Positions 8,722 through 17,364 are shown, counted from the first letter of the stretch. The stretch: 64,000 nt of DNA from Paenibacillus silviterrae (GCF_030167925.1 NZ_JASKUT010000001.1:1984001-2048000), one strand, 5' to 3'. Notes: generated by a model not told the origin, from the letters alone. Numbers and translations are program-made.

Positions 8722-9281
8722 CAGATCGTTCCCGTCAGCTTATACAGCTGCCATGCATATACCGCCATGATCGTCTTGGCATCGCTGATGCGCTGCTCCC
8801 GGATATATTGCTGTGCTTGCTCAAGTGTGATCATCTCGCACTCCAAGAACTCATCCTCATCCGGATTCACCTGTCCCGCCTGCAGATCCTCGGCAAGGTA
8901 GAGGTGGAGAATCTCGTCAGCGAAGCCGGGGGACGTATAGAACGAGCTGACATGGCGGATGGAGCCTGCGCGGTAGCCGGTTTCCTCCTCCAGCTCCCGC
9001 TTGGCGGCTTCGATCGGCTCCTCTCCCGCATCGAGCTTGCCGGCCGGAATTTCAACCTGGCTTTTTTCCAGCGGCTTGCGATACTGCTCTACCACGATCA
9101 TGCGATCCTCTACTAGAGCGATCACAGCCACGGCTCCGGGATGCTTCACGATTTCTCTTGTAGCTGTGCCTCCGTTCGGAAGCTGTACGGTATCTACCTG
9201 AAGGGATATGATTTTCCCCTGAAATATGGGCTCGGTGCTGATCGTTACTTCTTCAAACTTCTTTGGGATCAAGGAAGACAT
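8721..9281 (-). CDS. nudF: ADP-ribose pyrophosphatase (Nudix hydrolase)
   Basis: 186 residues. Cleaves ADP-ribose to AMP and ribose-5-phosphate, clearing a reactive by-product of NAD turnover. A full Nudix box GX5EX7REUXEEXGU is present at residues 81-103 (Gly81, Glu87, Arg95, Glu96, Glu99, Glu100). The preceding VEQYRKP and the proline after the box (YTSPGF) are typical of the ADP-ribose subfamily. First gene of the two-gene nudF-yqxK operon; mciZ lies divergently upstream, as in Bacillus. Confidence 0.94.
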   Translation of the reverse strand: MSSLIPKKFEEVTISTEPIFQGKIISLQVDTVQLPNGGTATREIVKHPGAVAVIALVEDRMIVVEQYRKPLEKSQVEIPAGKLDAGEEPIEAAKRELEEETGYRAGSIRHVSSFYTSPGFADEILHLYLAEDLQAGQVNPDEDEFLECEMITLEQAQQYIREQRISDAKTIMAVYAWQLYKLTGTI

Positions 9282-9334
9282 CTATGATTTCCCCTCTCTA
9301 TGAAACCATCTATTTTCGTTCACCAAATGATTAT

Positions 9335-9364
9335 AGCATAATCCGTCTCGCTGCCGCATAAAGT
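9335..9364 (+). promoter_or_regulatory. Sigma-E-like promoter of mciZ
   Basis: AGCATAAT (9335-9342), a 14-base spacer and CATAAAGT (9357-9364), a good match to the mother-cell sigma-E pattern. The expected start site is about 30 bases before the mciZ ribosome site. B. subtilis mciZ is a sigma-E gene, so position and function agree. Confidence 0.6.
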
Positions 9365-9412
9365 GTAACAAATCCAATCTAGCAATCTATCAAATACCGG
9401 AGGATGATATCG

Positions 9413-9718
9413 ATGAAATCATATACAGCCGCAAATCAAGTTCGTTTGGTAGGAAAAGCATGGGAGATTCGGCGCTATTTACAGCTGGCGCTGCAGCGTC
9501 TGGAGGGAGACATGCTGCTGACCGATTTTCTACATGAGCAAATCGGCTATCAGCAGGGAAATGGCCGGCCTCCGAGCGGTGCTAAGGCTATCCCTGCTTT
9601 AAGACCGCTTCCTGTTTTCGATAAGGGGAATGTGCTCAAATTCCCGGTTCGAGGCTCCCGTCCCGCCTTGCCTGCCAAGCAATCTGCCGGCCGCGTACTC
9701 CCTTTCCAACGCAAGTAG
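9413..9718 (+). CDS. mciZ: Z-ring formation inhibitor MciZ, with long C-terminal extension
   Basis: 101 residues. Residues 1-40 match B. subtilis MciZ, a 40-residue mother-cell peptide that caps FtsZ filaments and blocks division during sporulation; the shared core is VRLVGKAWEIRRYL. The rest is a basic, proline-rich tail (PPSGAKAIPALRPLPVF, then two more FPVR/LPFQR pieces) absent from the Bacillus protein. GGAGG stands nine bases before ATG 9413; an ATG at 9404 abuts the ribosome site and is less likely. Divergent from nudF, the conserved neighbour. The tail may be disordered; its role is unknown. Confidence 0.85.
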   Translation: MKSYTAANQVRLVGKAWEIRRYLQLALQRLEGDMLLTDFLHEQIGYQQGNGRPPSGAKAIPALRPLPVFDKGNVLKFPVRGSRPALPAKQSAGRVLPFQRK

Positions 9719-9736
9719 CTCTTTCCACGCAAACAA

Positions 9737-9773
9737 AACGCCGGCCCCCGCATCAACGCGAGAGACCGGCGTT
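9737..9773. terminator. Bidirectional terminator between mciZ and the M20 peptidase gene
   Basis: AACGCCGG (9737-9744) pairs perfectly with CCGGCGTT (9766-9773). The genes converge on it. T-rich tracts are short on both sides. Confidence 0.65.
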
Positions 9774-9791
9774 CTATGTTATTTTGATGGA

Positions 9792-10925
9792 TTAGCCTTG
9801 TGCAACCTGCTGCACGATCGAAAGGACCACCTCGGTCGATTTCACCATATCGCTTATTTTGATACGCTCCTGCGTCGTGTGAATATCGATGTATCCAATC
9901 GCCAGGTTGACGGTCGGGATGCCGAAGCCATTGAACATATTCGCGTCGCTGCCGCCTCCGGAATGGAAGGTGCGAGGTGTGCAGCCCGCCTTCTCCAAGG
10001 CTTGCATGGCAAGCTTAACGACAGGGGCCGTTTCATCGTACATATAAGCCGGGTAAATGACCTCGCTCTTAAACTCCACTTTCGCTCCGGCGTCTGCAGC
10101 CGTCTGCTCGCACGCCTGCTTCATGGCTTCCACCTGCGCGTACATCTTCTCGTTCACGATGGATCGGGCTTCGGCCTCCAGCGTAACTCGATCGACTACG
10201 ATGTTCGTAGCGCCCTCGACGCCACCAGCGAAGCGGCCGATATTCGCCGTCGTTTCATTGTCCACACGGCCGAGAGGCATCTTGGATACGGCTCGACTAG
10301 CGACGGTAATGGCACTGATGCCCGCCTCGGGATTCACTCCCGCGTGGGCCGAGCGGCCCCAGAAGGTAATATGGATCTTCGCTTGGGTCGGTGCCGCTAC
10401 GGCAATGTCACCGATGTCTCCGTTCGAGTCAAGCGCGTAGCCGAAATCGGCGTCCATCCACTTCGGGTCCATCGCTCTGGAGCCCTTAAGCCCGGCTTCT
10501 TCTCCCGCTGTGATTACGAACTGAATTTGTCCGTGCGGCAGGTTGTTTTCCTTCAGCACGCGGATCGCTTCCAGCATGGCGGCGATGCCCGCTTTATCAT
10601 CCGCACCCAGGATGGTGGTACCGTCACTGCGGATATAACCGTCGTCTCCGATCTGGGGCTTTATACCGGCGCCTGGCGTAACGGTATCCATGTGTGAGGT
10701 AAAAAACAGCTTCGGTGCGGAAACCCCCTCCGTCGCAGGCAGCGTGAAGAACAGATTGTTCGAGCCGTGACCCGTTCTCTCCGACGAATCATCCTCTTGC
10801 ACGGTAAGCCCTAAGGAGGTAAACTTTTCTTTCAGGATACGGCTGATTTCCTGCTCCTTCGTCGTCTCGCTGTCGATTTGCACCAATTCCACAAATTCCG
10901 CTACCAATCGATTTTGCTGAATCAT
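9792..10925 (-). CDS. yqjE: M20 family metallopeptidase, PepT/YqjE-like
   Basis: 377 residues. Di-zinc aminopeptidase of the M20 clan, probably a tripeptidase-type enzyme in the cytosol. Metal and catalytic motifs are present: HMDTVTPG, GADDKAG (bridging Asp), TAGEEAGLKGS (catalytic Glu pair), LDSNGDIG and IDIHTTQERI. A lid/dimerisation domain fills the middle. The ATG at 10925 follows GGAGG by six bases; six further codons upstream have no such site. YqjE of B. subtilis is the closest known architecture; the substrate is not shown by sequence. Confidence 0.88.
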   Translation of the reverse strand: MIQQNRLVAEFVELVQIDSETTKEQEISRILKEKFTSLGLTVQEDDSSERTGHGSNNLFFTLPATEGVSAPKLFFTSHMDTVTPGAGIKPQIGDDGYIRSDGTTILGADDKAGIAAMLEAIRVLKENNLPHGQIQFVITAGEEAGLKGSRAMDPKWMDADFGYALDSNGDIGDIAVAAPTQAKIHITFWGRSAHAGVNPEAGISAITVASRAVSKMPLGRVDNETTANIGRFAGGVEGATNIVVDRVTLEAEARSIVNEKMYAQVEAMKQACEQTAADAGAKVEFKSEVIYPAYMYDETAPVVKLAMQALEKAGCTPRTFHSGGGSDANMFNGFGIPTVNLAIGYIDIHTTQERIKISDMVKSTEVVLSIVQQVAQG

Positions 10926-10993
10926 GTCTTTCCTCCAATGCAACTGTAGGTTAAAATATCATATAGTATTCCCATGAAGAGGAGTTGAAATTG

Positions 10994-11092
10994 ATGCGTC
11001 GCAACAAACTGATATTCAAGGTTGTCATTTATGTCATGATTGCTTCTATGCTATTATCCACTCTGGCCTTTACCCTGAACTTATTTTTGTAA
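10994..11092 (+). CDS. prli42: Stressosome-associated membrane miniprotein Prli42
   Basis: 32 residues: a basic N terminus (MRRNKLIFK) and one transmembrane helix (VVIYVMIASMLLSTLAFTLNLFL). Length, the conserved K-VVYxMxxSM-LL-TL pattern and the final hydrophobic residues match Prli42, which anchors the stressosome to the membrane in Listeria and is widespread in Firmicutes. GAGGAG stands nine bases before the ATG. Too short for ordinary gene finders. No stressosome gene lies in this window. Confidence 0.82.
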   Translation: MRRNKLIFKVVIYVMIASMLLSTLAFTLNLFL

Positions 11093-11099
11093 GCTCACT

Positions 11100-12440
11100 C
11101 TAGTATAGCTTCGTCTCCTGATTGTATGCCTCAAGATTCTCCTTCACCCGCTGCAGGAACCGGCCGCAGATGACGCCGTCCAGGATCCGGTGATCAAGGG
11201 ACAAGCATAGGTTGACCATGGATCGCACCGCGATCATGTCTTGAATCACAACCGGGCGTTTCACGATCGATTCGAACGTGAAATTGACCGCCTGCGGATA
11301 ATTAATAATCGGATACGAGAGGATCGAGCCGAACGAGCCCGTGTTGTTCACCGTGAACGTTCCACCTTGCATATCCTCCAGCGTCAGCTTGCCGGCACGG
11401 CCTCTTCGGGTTAAATCGTCGATTTCCCGGGCCAACCCGGCAATGTTTTTTTGGTCGGCCTTTTTGATAACCGGCGTAACGACCGAATCCTCCGTACCGA
11501 CAACGAGCGATATGTTGATATCGCGTTTGACGATAATTTTATCGACGGCCCAGACGGAGTTAATGATCGGATAGTCCTTAATCGCATTAACGACCGCTTT
11601 AATGACGAAGGCGAGATAGGTCAGGTTGATGCCTTCCTTTCGCAAAAACTCGTCCTTCAGCTTGTTTCGCAGCATGACGAGATTCGTTACATCGACTTCG
11701 ATCATGGTCCATGCATGCGGAATCTCGGATACGCTCTGGCGCATGCGAGTGGCGATCAAATTGCGGATCGGCGATACGTCCATCAAATACTCGCTGCGGC
11801 CCTCGAGAGGCTGCCCCGTCTTCTCCACATTCGGCACCGCCGGAGTTTGCGACATATGCAGTCCAGAGGAGCGGACCGGCACAGGCGGCGTATTCGGAAT
11901 AAACACACCTGCGTCCGCCGCGGCTTCCGCGGCCGCTGTGTTCACAGTCTCTACGGAGACGCCGGCTGGCTGCTTCGCCGGTCCGGAGGCAACGTAGGCC
12001 TCTACGTCCTTCCGGGTAATTCTGCCCTCAAAGCCGGTTCCCTGAACTTGATCAAGCGAGATCCCATGCTCCGAAGCCAGCCGCAGCACGGCCGGCGAAT
12101 AACGCCCGCGCATGCTCCCGCTGTTGCCTACCGCCTCTACCGCACCTGACGCAGGCGAAATCGCTGCTGCAACCGCGTTGGAGGCTCCCGCCGCTTGCGG
12201 CTCCGCAATAAGGCAGATGGGAGCGCCGACCGCCGCCGTATCCCCATCCTTCACTAATAGCTCGACTAATGTTCCTTCAATCGGCGAAGGCATCTCTACG
12301 GTTACCTTGTCCGTTATCAATTCACATAACACATCGTATTGTTCAATATAATCGCCAGGCTGCTTCAACCATTTGCCGATGGTTGCCGACACGAGGCTTT
12401 CCGCCAGGTGCGGTACGTTTACCGCAGTCCCTTTACTCAT
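11100..12440 (-). CDS. bkdB: Branched-chain 2-oxoacid dehydrogenase E2 (dihydrolipoyl acyltransferase)
   Basis: 446 residues. Transfers the acyl group from E1-bound thiamine diphosphate through lipoyl-lysine to CoA, giving branched acyl-CoA primers for iso and anteiso fatty acids. N-terminal lipoyl domain with acceptor Lys45 in TDKVTVEMPSP; a peripheral-subunit-binding domain around SPAVLRLASEHGISLDQVQGTG; then the trimer-forming catalytic domain ending in DHRILDG, the active-site His/Asp motif. Ala/Pro linkers separate them. ATG 12440 follows GGAGGGG; the first in-frame ATG lies inside that ribosome site. Its 3' end meets prli42 tail to tail with seven bases between. Confidence 0.92.
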   Translation of the reverse strand: MSKGTAVNVPHLAESLVSATIGKWLKQPGDYIEQYDVLCELITDKVTVEMPSPIEGTLVELLVKDGDTAAVGAPICLIAEPQAAGASNAVAAAISPASGAVEAVGNSGSMRGRYSPAVLRLASEHGISLDQVQGTGFEGRITRKDVEAYVASGPAKQPAGVSVETVNTAAAEAAADAGVFIPNTPPVPVRSSGLHMSQTPAVPNVEKTGQPLEGRSEYLMDVSPIRNLIATRMRQSVSEIPHAWTMIEVDVTNLVMLRNKLKDEFLRKEGINLTYLAFVIKAVVNAIKDYPIINSVWAVDKIIVKRDINISLVVGTEDSVVTPVIKKADQKNIAGLAREIDDLTRRGRAGKLTLEDMQGGTFTVNNTGSFGSILSYPIINYPQAVNFTFESIVKRPVVIQDMIAVRSMVNLCLSLDHRILDGVICGRFLQRVKENLEAYNQETKLY

Positions 12441-12475
12441 TACCTTCCCCTCCAAGCTAGGCGAAGCCGAAGCTC

Positions 12476-13456
12476 TTAGAATTGAGCCAGCTTCCGAATG
12501 GCATCCTTGATCTTATCCGAGTTTAACAGGAAAAACTTCTCCATCGGCGGATTCATGCCTACGGCAGGAACATCCGGTCCGCACAGACGCGTAACCGGCG
12601 CATCCAGCTCAAAGAAAAGCTCTTCGGAAATAATCGCCGACACCTCGCCGCCGACACCACCGGTTTTGTTATCCTCATGGACGATCAACACTTTGCCGGT
12701 CTTGGCAACGGCCTCCAGAATCGCTTCCTTATCCAGCGGCTGTAATGTACGCAGGTCAAGCACGTGCGTGCTGATGCCTTCCTTCGCAAGCTCATCCGCC
12801 GCTTTCAGAGCATACTGTACCGTGATGCCATAGGAAATGACGGTGACGTCCGTCCCTTCCCTCTTCACCGCGGCTTTCCCGATCGGTACAATGTAATCCT
12901 CATCCGGCACTTCTCCCGTAATCCCCAGGTAACACTTCTTATGCTCAAAATACAGAACCGGGTCGGCATCGCGCACAGCTGCCTTCAACAGACCTTTGGC
13001 ATCGTAGGGATCCGACGGAGCCACGATTTTCAAGCCCGGAATTCCGAAGAATACCCCCTCAGGACATTGAGAGTGATAAAGCGCTCCGCCGCCGGTCGCT
13101 CCATAGGGAGCCCGGACGACCACCGGACAGCTCCAATCGTTGTTGGAGCGGTAGCGGATCAGTGCCGCTTCGCTAATAATCTGATTCGTCGCCGGAAAAA
13201 TAAAATCGGCATACTGCATCTCCGCGATCGGCTTCATGCCGTACATCGCCGCTCCGATGGCAACACCCGCAATGGCGGATTCGGCAAGCGGGGTATCCAT
13301 GACGCGCTCTTCGCCGAACTGATCCCTCAGTCCTTTTGTAGCATTCATGACACCGCCTTTGCCGACATCCTCTCCAAGCACGAAGACGTTCTCATCGCGC
13401 TCCATTTCTTCCTGCATGGCCGTCCGAATCGCTTCCAAATACGTGATAACCGCCAC
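12476..13456 (-). CDS. bkdAB: Branched-chain 2-oxoacid dehydrogenase E1 beta subunit
   Basis: 326 residues of the transketolase pyrimidine-binding fold. Family motifs include VFVLGEDVGKGGVM, MDTPLAESAIAGVAIGAA, QYADFIFPA and GGALYHSQCPEG. The C-terminal transketolase domain carries EDNKTGGVGGEVSAI. It forms an alpha2beta2 heterotetramer with the product of the preceding gene, which ends two bases upstream, so the two subunits are translationally coupled. The 35-base gap to E2 holds that gene's ribosome site. Pyruvate or acetoin complexes share the fold, so the branched-chain assignment rests on overall likeness. Confidence 0.92.
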   Translation of the reverse strand: MAVITYLEAIRTAMQEEMERDENVFVLGEDVGKGGVMNATKGLRDQFGEERVMDTPLAESAIAGVAIGAAMYGMKPIAEMQYADFIFPATNQIISEAALIRYRSNNDWSCPVVVRAPYGATGGGALYHSQCPEGVFFGIPGLKIVAPSDPYDAKGLLKAAVRDADPVLYFEHKKCYLGITGEVPDEDYIVPIGKAAVKREGTDVTVISYGITVQYALKAADELAKEGISTHVLDLRTLQPLDKEAILEAVAKTGKVLIVHEDNKTGGVGGEVSAIISEELFFELDAPVTRLCGPDVPAVGMNPPMEKFFLLNSDKIKDAIRKLAQF

Positions 13457-13458
13457 TG

Positions 13459-14469
13459 CTACCGCCCCCCTTCCTCGGCATAAACGTGCTTCAATGTATC
13501 TTCAGGCTTCGGAAACGGCGCCTGCTCCGCGTAGTTCGTTGCTTCGGTCAACTCCTGCTTAATCGCCGCAACCAGCTGCGCGTCCTGCTCCTCATCCCAA
13601 ATGCCGCAATCCAACAAATACTGCCGGTATCGGGGCAAGCCGTCCTTCAAGCGATTTTCCTCTACTTCTTCCTTGGTGCGGTACAGCATATCGTTGTCCG
13701 AGGTCGAATGGGGCGAGATACGGTACATTACGGCTTCGATCAGCGTAGGTCCTTCCCCGCGAAGAGCTCGCTCTCTCGCTTCCTTCACTACCCGGTACAC
13801 CTCAAGCGGGTCACGTCCGTCCACCTTCACGCCGGGAAAGCCGTAGCCTGCTGCGCGTTCTGCGATGCTTCCGGCCATCTGCTTATGTAAAGGCACCGAA
13901 ATCGCATATTGATTGTTTTCGCACATGAAAATGACAGGAAGCCTGTTCACCCCGGCGAAATTACAGCCCTCGTGAAAATCTCCCTGATTGCTGGACCCGT
14001 CGCCGAACGTCGCGAAGGAAACGAAGCTCTTGCGCTTCAGCTTCGCGGCAAGGGCAAAGCCCACTGCATGAGGCACCTGCGTTGTGACCGGACTGGAGCC
14101 CGTTACGATATTCAGCTTCTTATGGCTGAAATGTCCGGGCATTTGCCGGCCTCCGCTGCTTGGGTCCTCTGCCTTCGCGAAGACTGAAAGCATCAGTTCC
14201 TTCAAGGACATCCCTGCGGATAAGACGAAGGCATAATCGCGGTAATAGGGAAGAAAATAATCCGTCCCCCGCTCTAAGGCAAACGCAGCCCCGACTTGCG
14301 CCGTTTCCTGTCCGATCCCGGAGACGTGGAAGGCAATTTTTCCCGAGCGCTGCAGAACGAAGCCCCTTTCGTCGAACATTCGGGCCTTCAGCATATATGT
14401 ATACATCTCGATGGCTTGATGGTCGGTAAGCCCAAGCTGTCGATGCTTTGTTAATTGACCGATGGACAT
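13459..14469 (-). CDS. bkdAA: Branched-chain 2-oxoacid dehydrogenase E1 alpha subunit
   Basis: 336 residues. Thiamine-diphosphate-dependent decarboxylation of 2-oxoacids derived from leucine, isoleucine and valine. The cofactor-binding motif GDGSSNQGDFHEGCNFA...ENNQYAIS is complete (about residues 170-205). The phosphorylation-loop-like segment YRISPHSTSDND is that of branched-chain enzymes. A ribosome site GGAGG precedes the ATG. Transcription starts from a sigma-A promoter at 14526-14554. No BkdR-type activator, ptb, buk or bcd gene is next to it, unlike the B. subtilis bkd operon. Confidence 0.93.
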   Translation of the reverse strand: MSIGQLTKHRQLGLTDHQAIEMYTYMLKARMFDERGFVLQRSGKIAFHVSGIGQETAQVGAAFALERGTDYFLPYYRDYAFVLSAGMSLKELMLSVFAKAEDPSSGGRQMPGHFSHKKLNIVTGSSPVTTQVPHAVGFALAAKLKRKSFVSFATFGDGSSNQGDFHEGCNFAGVNRLPVIFMCENNQYAISVPLHKQMAGSIAERAAGYGFPGVKVDGRDPLEVYRVVKEARERALRGEGPTLIEAVMYRISPHSTSDNDMLYRTKEEVEENRLKDGLPRYRQYLLDCGIWDEEQDAQLVAAIKQELTEATNYAEQAPFPKPEDTLKHVYAEEGGR

Positions 14470-14525
14470 GGGGCGAACGCCTCCTTTTTTAATACCTGGT
14501 GCTAATACTAAGATACAATTATTAT

Positions 14526-14554
14526 ATTATAAACGGAATAGATTATGAAAACAA
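14526..14554 (-). promoter_or_regulatory. Sigma-A promoter of the bkdAA-bkdAB-bkdB genes
   Basis: On the minus strand TTGTTT (14554-14549), a 17-base spacer and TATAAT (14531-14526). The 123-base gap behind the E3 gene shows no sigma-54 (-24/-12) promoter, which drives the B. subtilis bkd operon. Confidence 0.6.
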
Positions 14555-14592
14555 TTTTAAAAGATACAGCCCAAGCTTCTTAAACGTTAGTT

Positions 14593-16014
14593 TTATAAAT
14601 TGATGGCTTGTCCGTCCACTGCCAGCATCGCTTCACCAAGAATCTCCGACAGCGTCGGATGAGCATGAATCGTGCGGCCTACCTCCCAAGGCGTTGCATT
14701 CAGCAGCTGAGCCAAAGCAGCCTCCGAAATATAATCCGTCACATGCGCCCCTATCATATGCACGCCGAGAATATCATTCGTTTTCCGATCCGCAACGACC
14801 TTCACGAAGCCGTCACTGTCTCCCAGTATCATAGCTTTCGCAAGTGCCTTGAACTGAACCTTGCTCGTCTTGATCTCAAACCCCTTGTCGAGCGCCTCCT
14901 GCTCGGTATAGCCGATACTTGCAATCTCCGGTCTCGTATAAATGCAGCGCGGAATCTGATGGGCGCCGTAAGAATGCGGCTGCCGCCCCGCCAAGTGCTC
15001 AACCGCTGTAATCCCTTCATGAGCTGCAGCATGAGCGAGCTGCAAGCCTCCGATGCAATCGCCTATCGCGTAAATGTGATTCTCAGCGGTCTGCATGTGC
15101 TCATTGACCCGAATATAGCCGTTCTCTACGCGTACATCGGTATTATCAAGTGCAATGGAGTCGATATTGGCTTCACGTCCGACGGACAACAGCACCTTCT
15201 CTACACTGAGCTCCTGCAAGCCCTGTTTTGTCTCCACTGACAAGACTGCCCCTTCGGAGCTTGTAACCAAAGTTTCCGCCAGCACCTTCGCATTCGTGAG
15301 CACACGGACGCCGCGTTTTTTCAATAAGCGCTCGAGCTCTCGAGAAATGTCCGCGTCTTCCGTCGGCACCAGCCTTGAAGAGTATTCCGCGACCGTGACC
15401 TCTACGCCAAAATCATTCAGCATCGATGCCCACTCTACTCCGATCACGCCTCCGCCGACAATGAGAATGGACTTCGGCAGCTCTTCAAGCTGCAGTGCTT
15501 CGTCGCTGGTCAGCACAACGGTGCCGTCCGCCTCCAGACCCGGCAGCTTTCTTGGGCGGGAGCCTGTGGCAATAATCAGATGCTGCGGCACAAGGTTTAA
15601 TATCTCCTCATCCGGCAGCTCAACGGAAACAGTTCCGCTTCTGGGCGAAAAAATAGACGGCCCAATCAGCCGACCCTTCCCGTGGTAAACATCGATTTTG
15701 TTTTTCCTCATCAAATATTGAACGCCGCTGTGGAGCTGTTCCACAATCGCAGCTTTGCGCTTTTGCACTTTGCCGAAATCCAGCTTGGCCGATTCAACCG
15801 AAATGCCGAAGGCTTCGCTTTCCTTCATGGCCGCGAACATTTCCGCACTCCGCAGCAACGTTTTGCTGGGGATACACCCGCGATGCAGGCAGGTGCCGCC
15901 GAGCTTGTCCTGTTCAACGATCGCTACGGTTTTCCCGAGCTGTGCCGCGCGAATCGCGGCCGTGTACCCGCCGGTGCCTCCGCCTAAGACGATGACATCA
16001 TAAGCCTGTGACAT
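14593..16014 (-). CDS. lpdA: Dihydrolipoamide dehydrogenase (E3)
   Basis: 473 residues. FAD flavoprotein that reoxidises the dihydrolipoyl group of E2 with NAD. FAD-binding GGGTGGYTAAIRAAQLG at the N terminus; redox-active disulfide in GGTCLHRGCIPSK (about residues 40-52); NAD-binding GGGVIGVEWASML near residue 185; C-terminal dimer interface with the catalytic His-Glu (IHAHPTLSE). Transcribed toward the E1 genes but separated by 123 bases with a promoter. Shared upstream region with the DUF2627 gene holds a Spo0A-box-like TTGTCGAA. Confidence 0.95.
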   Translation of the reverse strand: MSQAYDVIVLGGGTGGYTAAIRAAQLGKTVAIVEQDKLGGTCLHRGCIPSKTLLRSAEMFAAMKESEAFGISVESAKLDFGKVQKRKAAIVEQLHSGVQYLMRKNKIDVYHGKGRLIGPSIFSPRSGTVSVELPDEEILNLVPQHLIIATGSRPRKLPGLEADGTVVLTSDEALQLEELPKSILIVGGGVIGVEWASMLNDFGVEVTVAEYSSRLVPTEDADISRELERLLKKRGVRVLTNAKVLAETLVTSSEGAVLSVETKQGLQELSVEKVLLSVGREANIDSIALDNTDVRVENGYIRVNEHMQTAENHIYAIGDCIGGLQLAHAAAHEGITAVEHLAGRQPHSYGAHQIPRCIYTRPEIASIGYTEQEALDKGFEIKTSKVQFKALAKAMILGDSDGFVKVVADRKTNDILGVHMIGAHVTDYISEAALAQLLNATPWEVGRTIHAHPTLSEILGEAMLAVDGQAINL

Positions 16015-16087
16015 ACAGTCATTCCTCCTAAGGACTATGATTCTTTCTATTTTAACCTGATTTCACCGGAGAAATATAGTCTATTTC

Positions 16088-16095
16088 TTGTCGAA
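16088..16095 (+). promoter_or_regulatory. Spo0A-box-like site
   Basis: TTGTCGAA, identical to the core of the 0A box, in the 149-base region between divergent lpdA and the DUF2627 gene. A single box can occur by chance. Confidence 0.3.
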
Positions 16096-16163
16096 TTGCG
16101 AAAATCACATGAAAACTTCTTGATTTTATGATAACGTAGGGGAAGAATGTCAAGTAAAGAGGG

Positions 16164-16427
16164 ATGATTATGCAAGCCGTTTTTTACCGTTTTATTGCCA
16201 TTATGATGCTCGTCGTTCCGGGCATTACGGCTACCTATGGCTTCTTAGCCATGAAGGACGCCTGGTTCGCGCAGTTTGATACGGGCTCCGTGCTTTGGGG
16301 CAAATTTCTGCTCGGCTTCGTCCTGTTCGGCTTAGGTGTCGCTTTCATCGGAGGCTGGACGTTCTTTCGGGACCGTAAGCGCAATTATGTAGCGCCCCGC
16401 TTTCGGGCCAAACGCAAAAAGGAGTAG
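16164..16427 (+). CDS. yqzF: DUF2627 family membrane protein (YqzF-like)
   Basis: 87 residues with two transmembrane helices (about residues 8-30 and 45-65) and a basic C-terminal tail (RDRKRNYVAPRFRAKRKKE). The small-loop sequence between the helices and the RDRKRN motif fit the DUF2627/YqzF family, found in Bacillales near the branched-chain dehydrogenase genes. Function unknown. The ribosome site GAGGGATG precedes an ATGATTATG start; the second ATG is possible. The last codons lie inside the terminator stem. Confidence 0.8.
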   Translation: MIMQAVFYRFIAIMMLVVPGITATYGFLAMKDAWFAQFDTGSVLWGKFLLGFVLFGLGVAFIGGWTFFRDRKRNYVAPRFRAKRKKE

Positions 16428-16459
16428 CTTGGCTGTGCCGCAAGCAACTCCTTTTTTTT
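16416..16459. terminator. Bidirectional terminator between yqzF and the AhpD-like gene
   Basis: AAAGGAGTaGCTTG and CAAGCaACTCCTTT form a long stem around a nine-base loop, followed by eight T on the plus strand and preceded by five A. The stem includes the yqzF stop codon. Confidence 0.85.
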
Positions 16460-16471
16460 ATGCCCGCCTGC

Positions 16472-16828
16472 CTACTGTTTAATGGTAGCAAGCCCGTCCA
16501 GCGCCTGCTGCACCCGAGTTACGCCTTGAGACAAGGTATGCCCTGAGCCCACTGCCGCGGCAACGGCCGTAGCTTCGGTGATCTCTTGCGCCGTTGCACC
16601 CTTGGACAATGCTTCTTGAACATGATAGTACGTGCATACTTCGTTATTGGCGAATAAGCTGATCCCCAGCGCGATCAAATGCTTTTGCTTCTCCTCGAGC
16701 GCGCCGCCGGCAAAACAAGCACCTGTAAAATCATGGTATGTGTTCACCATGGCCGGCATAAGTTCTTTCATGTGGCCTACGCCGATCTTGTAGGAATCAA
16801 CCTTTTGATGCATCGCTGCTTGATTCAT
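16472..16828 (-). CDS. Carboxymuconolactone decarboxylase (AhpD-like) family protein
   Basis: 118 residues, all helical. The family motif ExxCxxCxxxH appears as NEVCTYYHVQEAL, so only the first cysteine and the histidine of the AhpD active site are kept; the second cysteine is Tyr. That argues against a normal AhpD disulfide cycle. The YurZ-like single-domain members of the family have this form and no firm function. The ATG follows AAGGAGG. Its upstream region is shared with the divergent 104-residue gene. Confidence 0.75.
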   Translation of the reverse strand: MNQAAMHQKVDSYKIGVGHMKELMPAMVNTYHDFTGACFAGGALEEKQKHLIALGISLFANNEVCTYYHVQEALSKGATAQEITEATAVAAAVGSGHTLSQGVTRVQQALDGLATIKQ

Positions 16829-16996
16829 TTGATAAGACCTCCTTACCTTCTCCCATTACCGTTCCCTTACGACAAAGAGCGTATACAGCAAACAACAAAT
16901 TTTACAAAATAACACGTAAGCGGTTACAAATTTCTACAATAACCTAGTTTGTCCTATGTTATAATCAAGCTTATCCTAGCGCAAGGAGTAGATTCA

Positions 16997-17311
16997 ATGC
17001 AAAAAACATGTCAAAAAATTGTTCGTGTTCAGGATGGACGGATTACGGAAATTTTTGACGGGTTGGTGGCGCGAAGCTTCTCTGACAATGACAAAGCATT
17101 GAAGGATTTGCTGTTGGACGATATCGGACTCGATTTTCAAGGCATTCTGGAAACATACGAGAGGTTATTGCTTGAGTTGGCGCAAACTCATCAAGACAAC
17201 CTAGAGATGCTTAAGGAGTACTTGCCTGAGGGATGGCTGGAATGGGCGGAGGAAACGTATGCAGCGGGGCAGGAGGAGGACAAGCGGCATGAGGTATCCG
17301 TGTTGAAGTAA
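16997..17311 (+). CDS. Hypothetical protein, 104 residues
   Basis: Not recognised. A soluble acidic protein rich in Leu and Glu, predicted mostly helical after an N-terminal beta segment (KIVRVQDGRITEIFDG). It has no membrane or signal segment. The central sequence ILETYERLLLELAQTHQDNLEMLKEYLPEGWLEWAEE is amphipathic. AAGGAG stands seven bases before ATG 16997; an earlier in-frame ATG overlaps an extended -10 element (TGTTATAAT, 16957-16965) and is unlikely. The gene lies alone, divergent from the AhpD-like gene. Confidence 0.65.
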   Translation: MQKTCQKIVRVQDGRITEIFDGLVARSFSDNDKALKDLLLDDIGLDFQGILETYERLLLELAQTHQDNLEMLKEYLPEGWLEWAEETYAAGQEEDKRHEVSVLK

Positions 17312-17364
17312 CCACTCTATCCTGTTATTGCAATACCGCCTTTGGGATACAATCGACGGATGAA

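Noticed and set aside
9630..10697. 355-codon plus-strand frame opposite the M20 peptidase
   Set aside because: Overlaps the end of mciZ and runs through a terminator; product is a His/Arg-rich shadow.
14470..14592. Sigma-54 promoter for the branched-chain dehydrogenase genes
   Set aside because: No GG-N10-GC pair of the -24/-12 type; a sigma-A promoter explains the region better.
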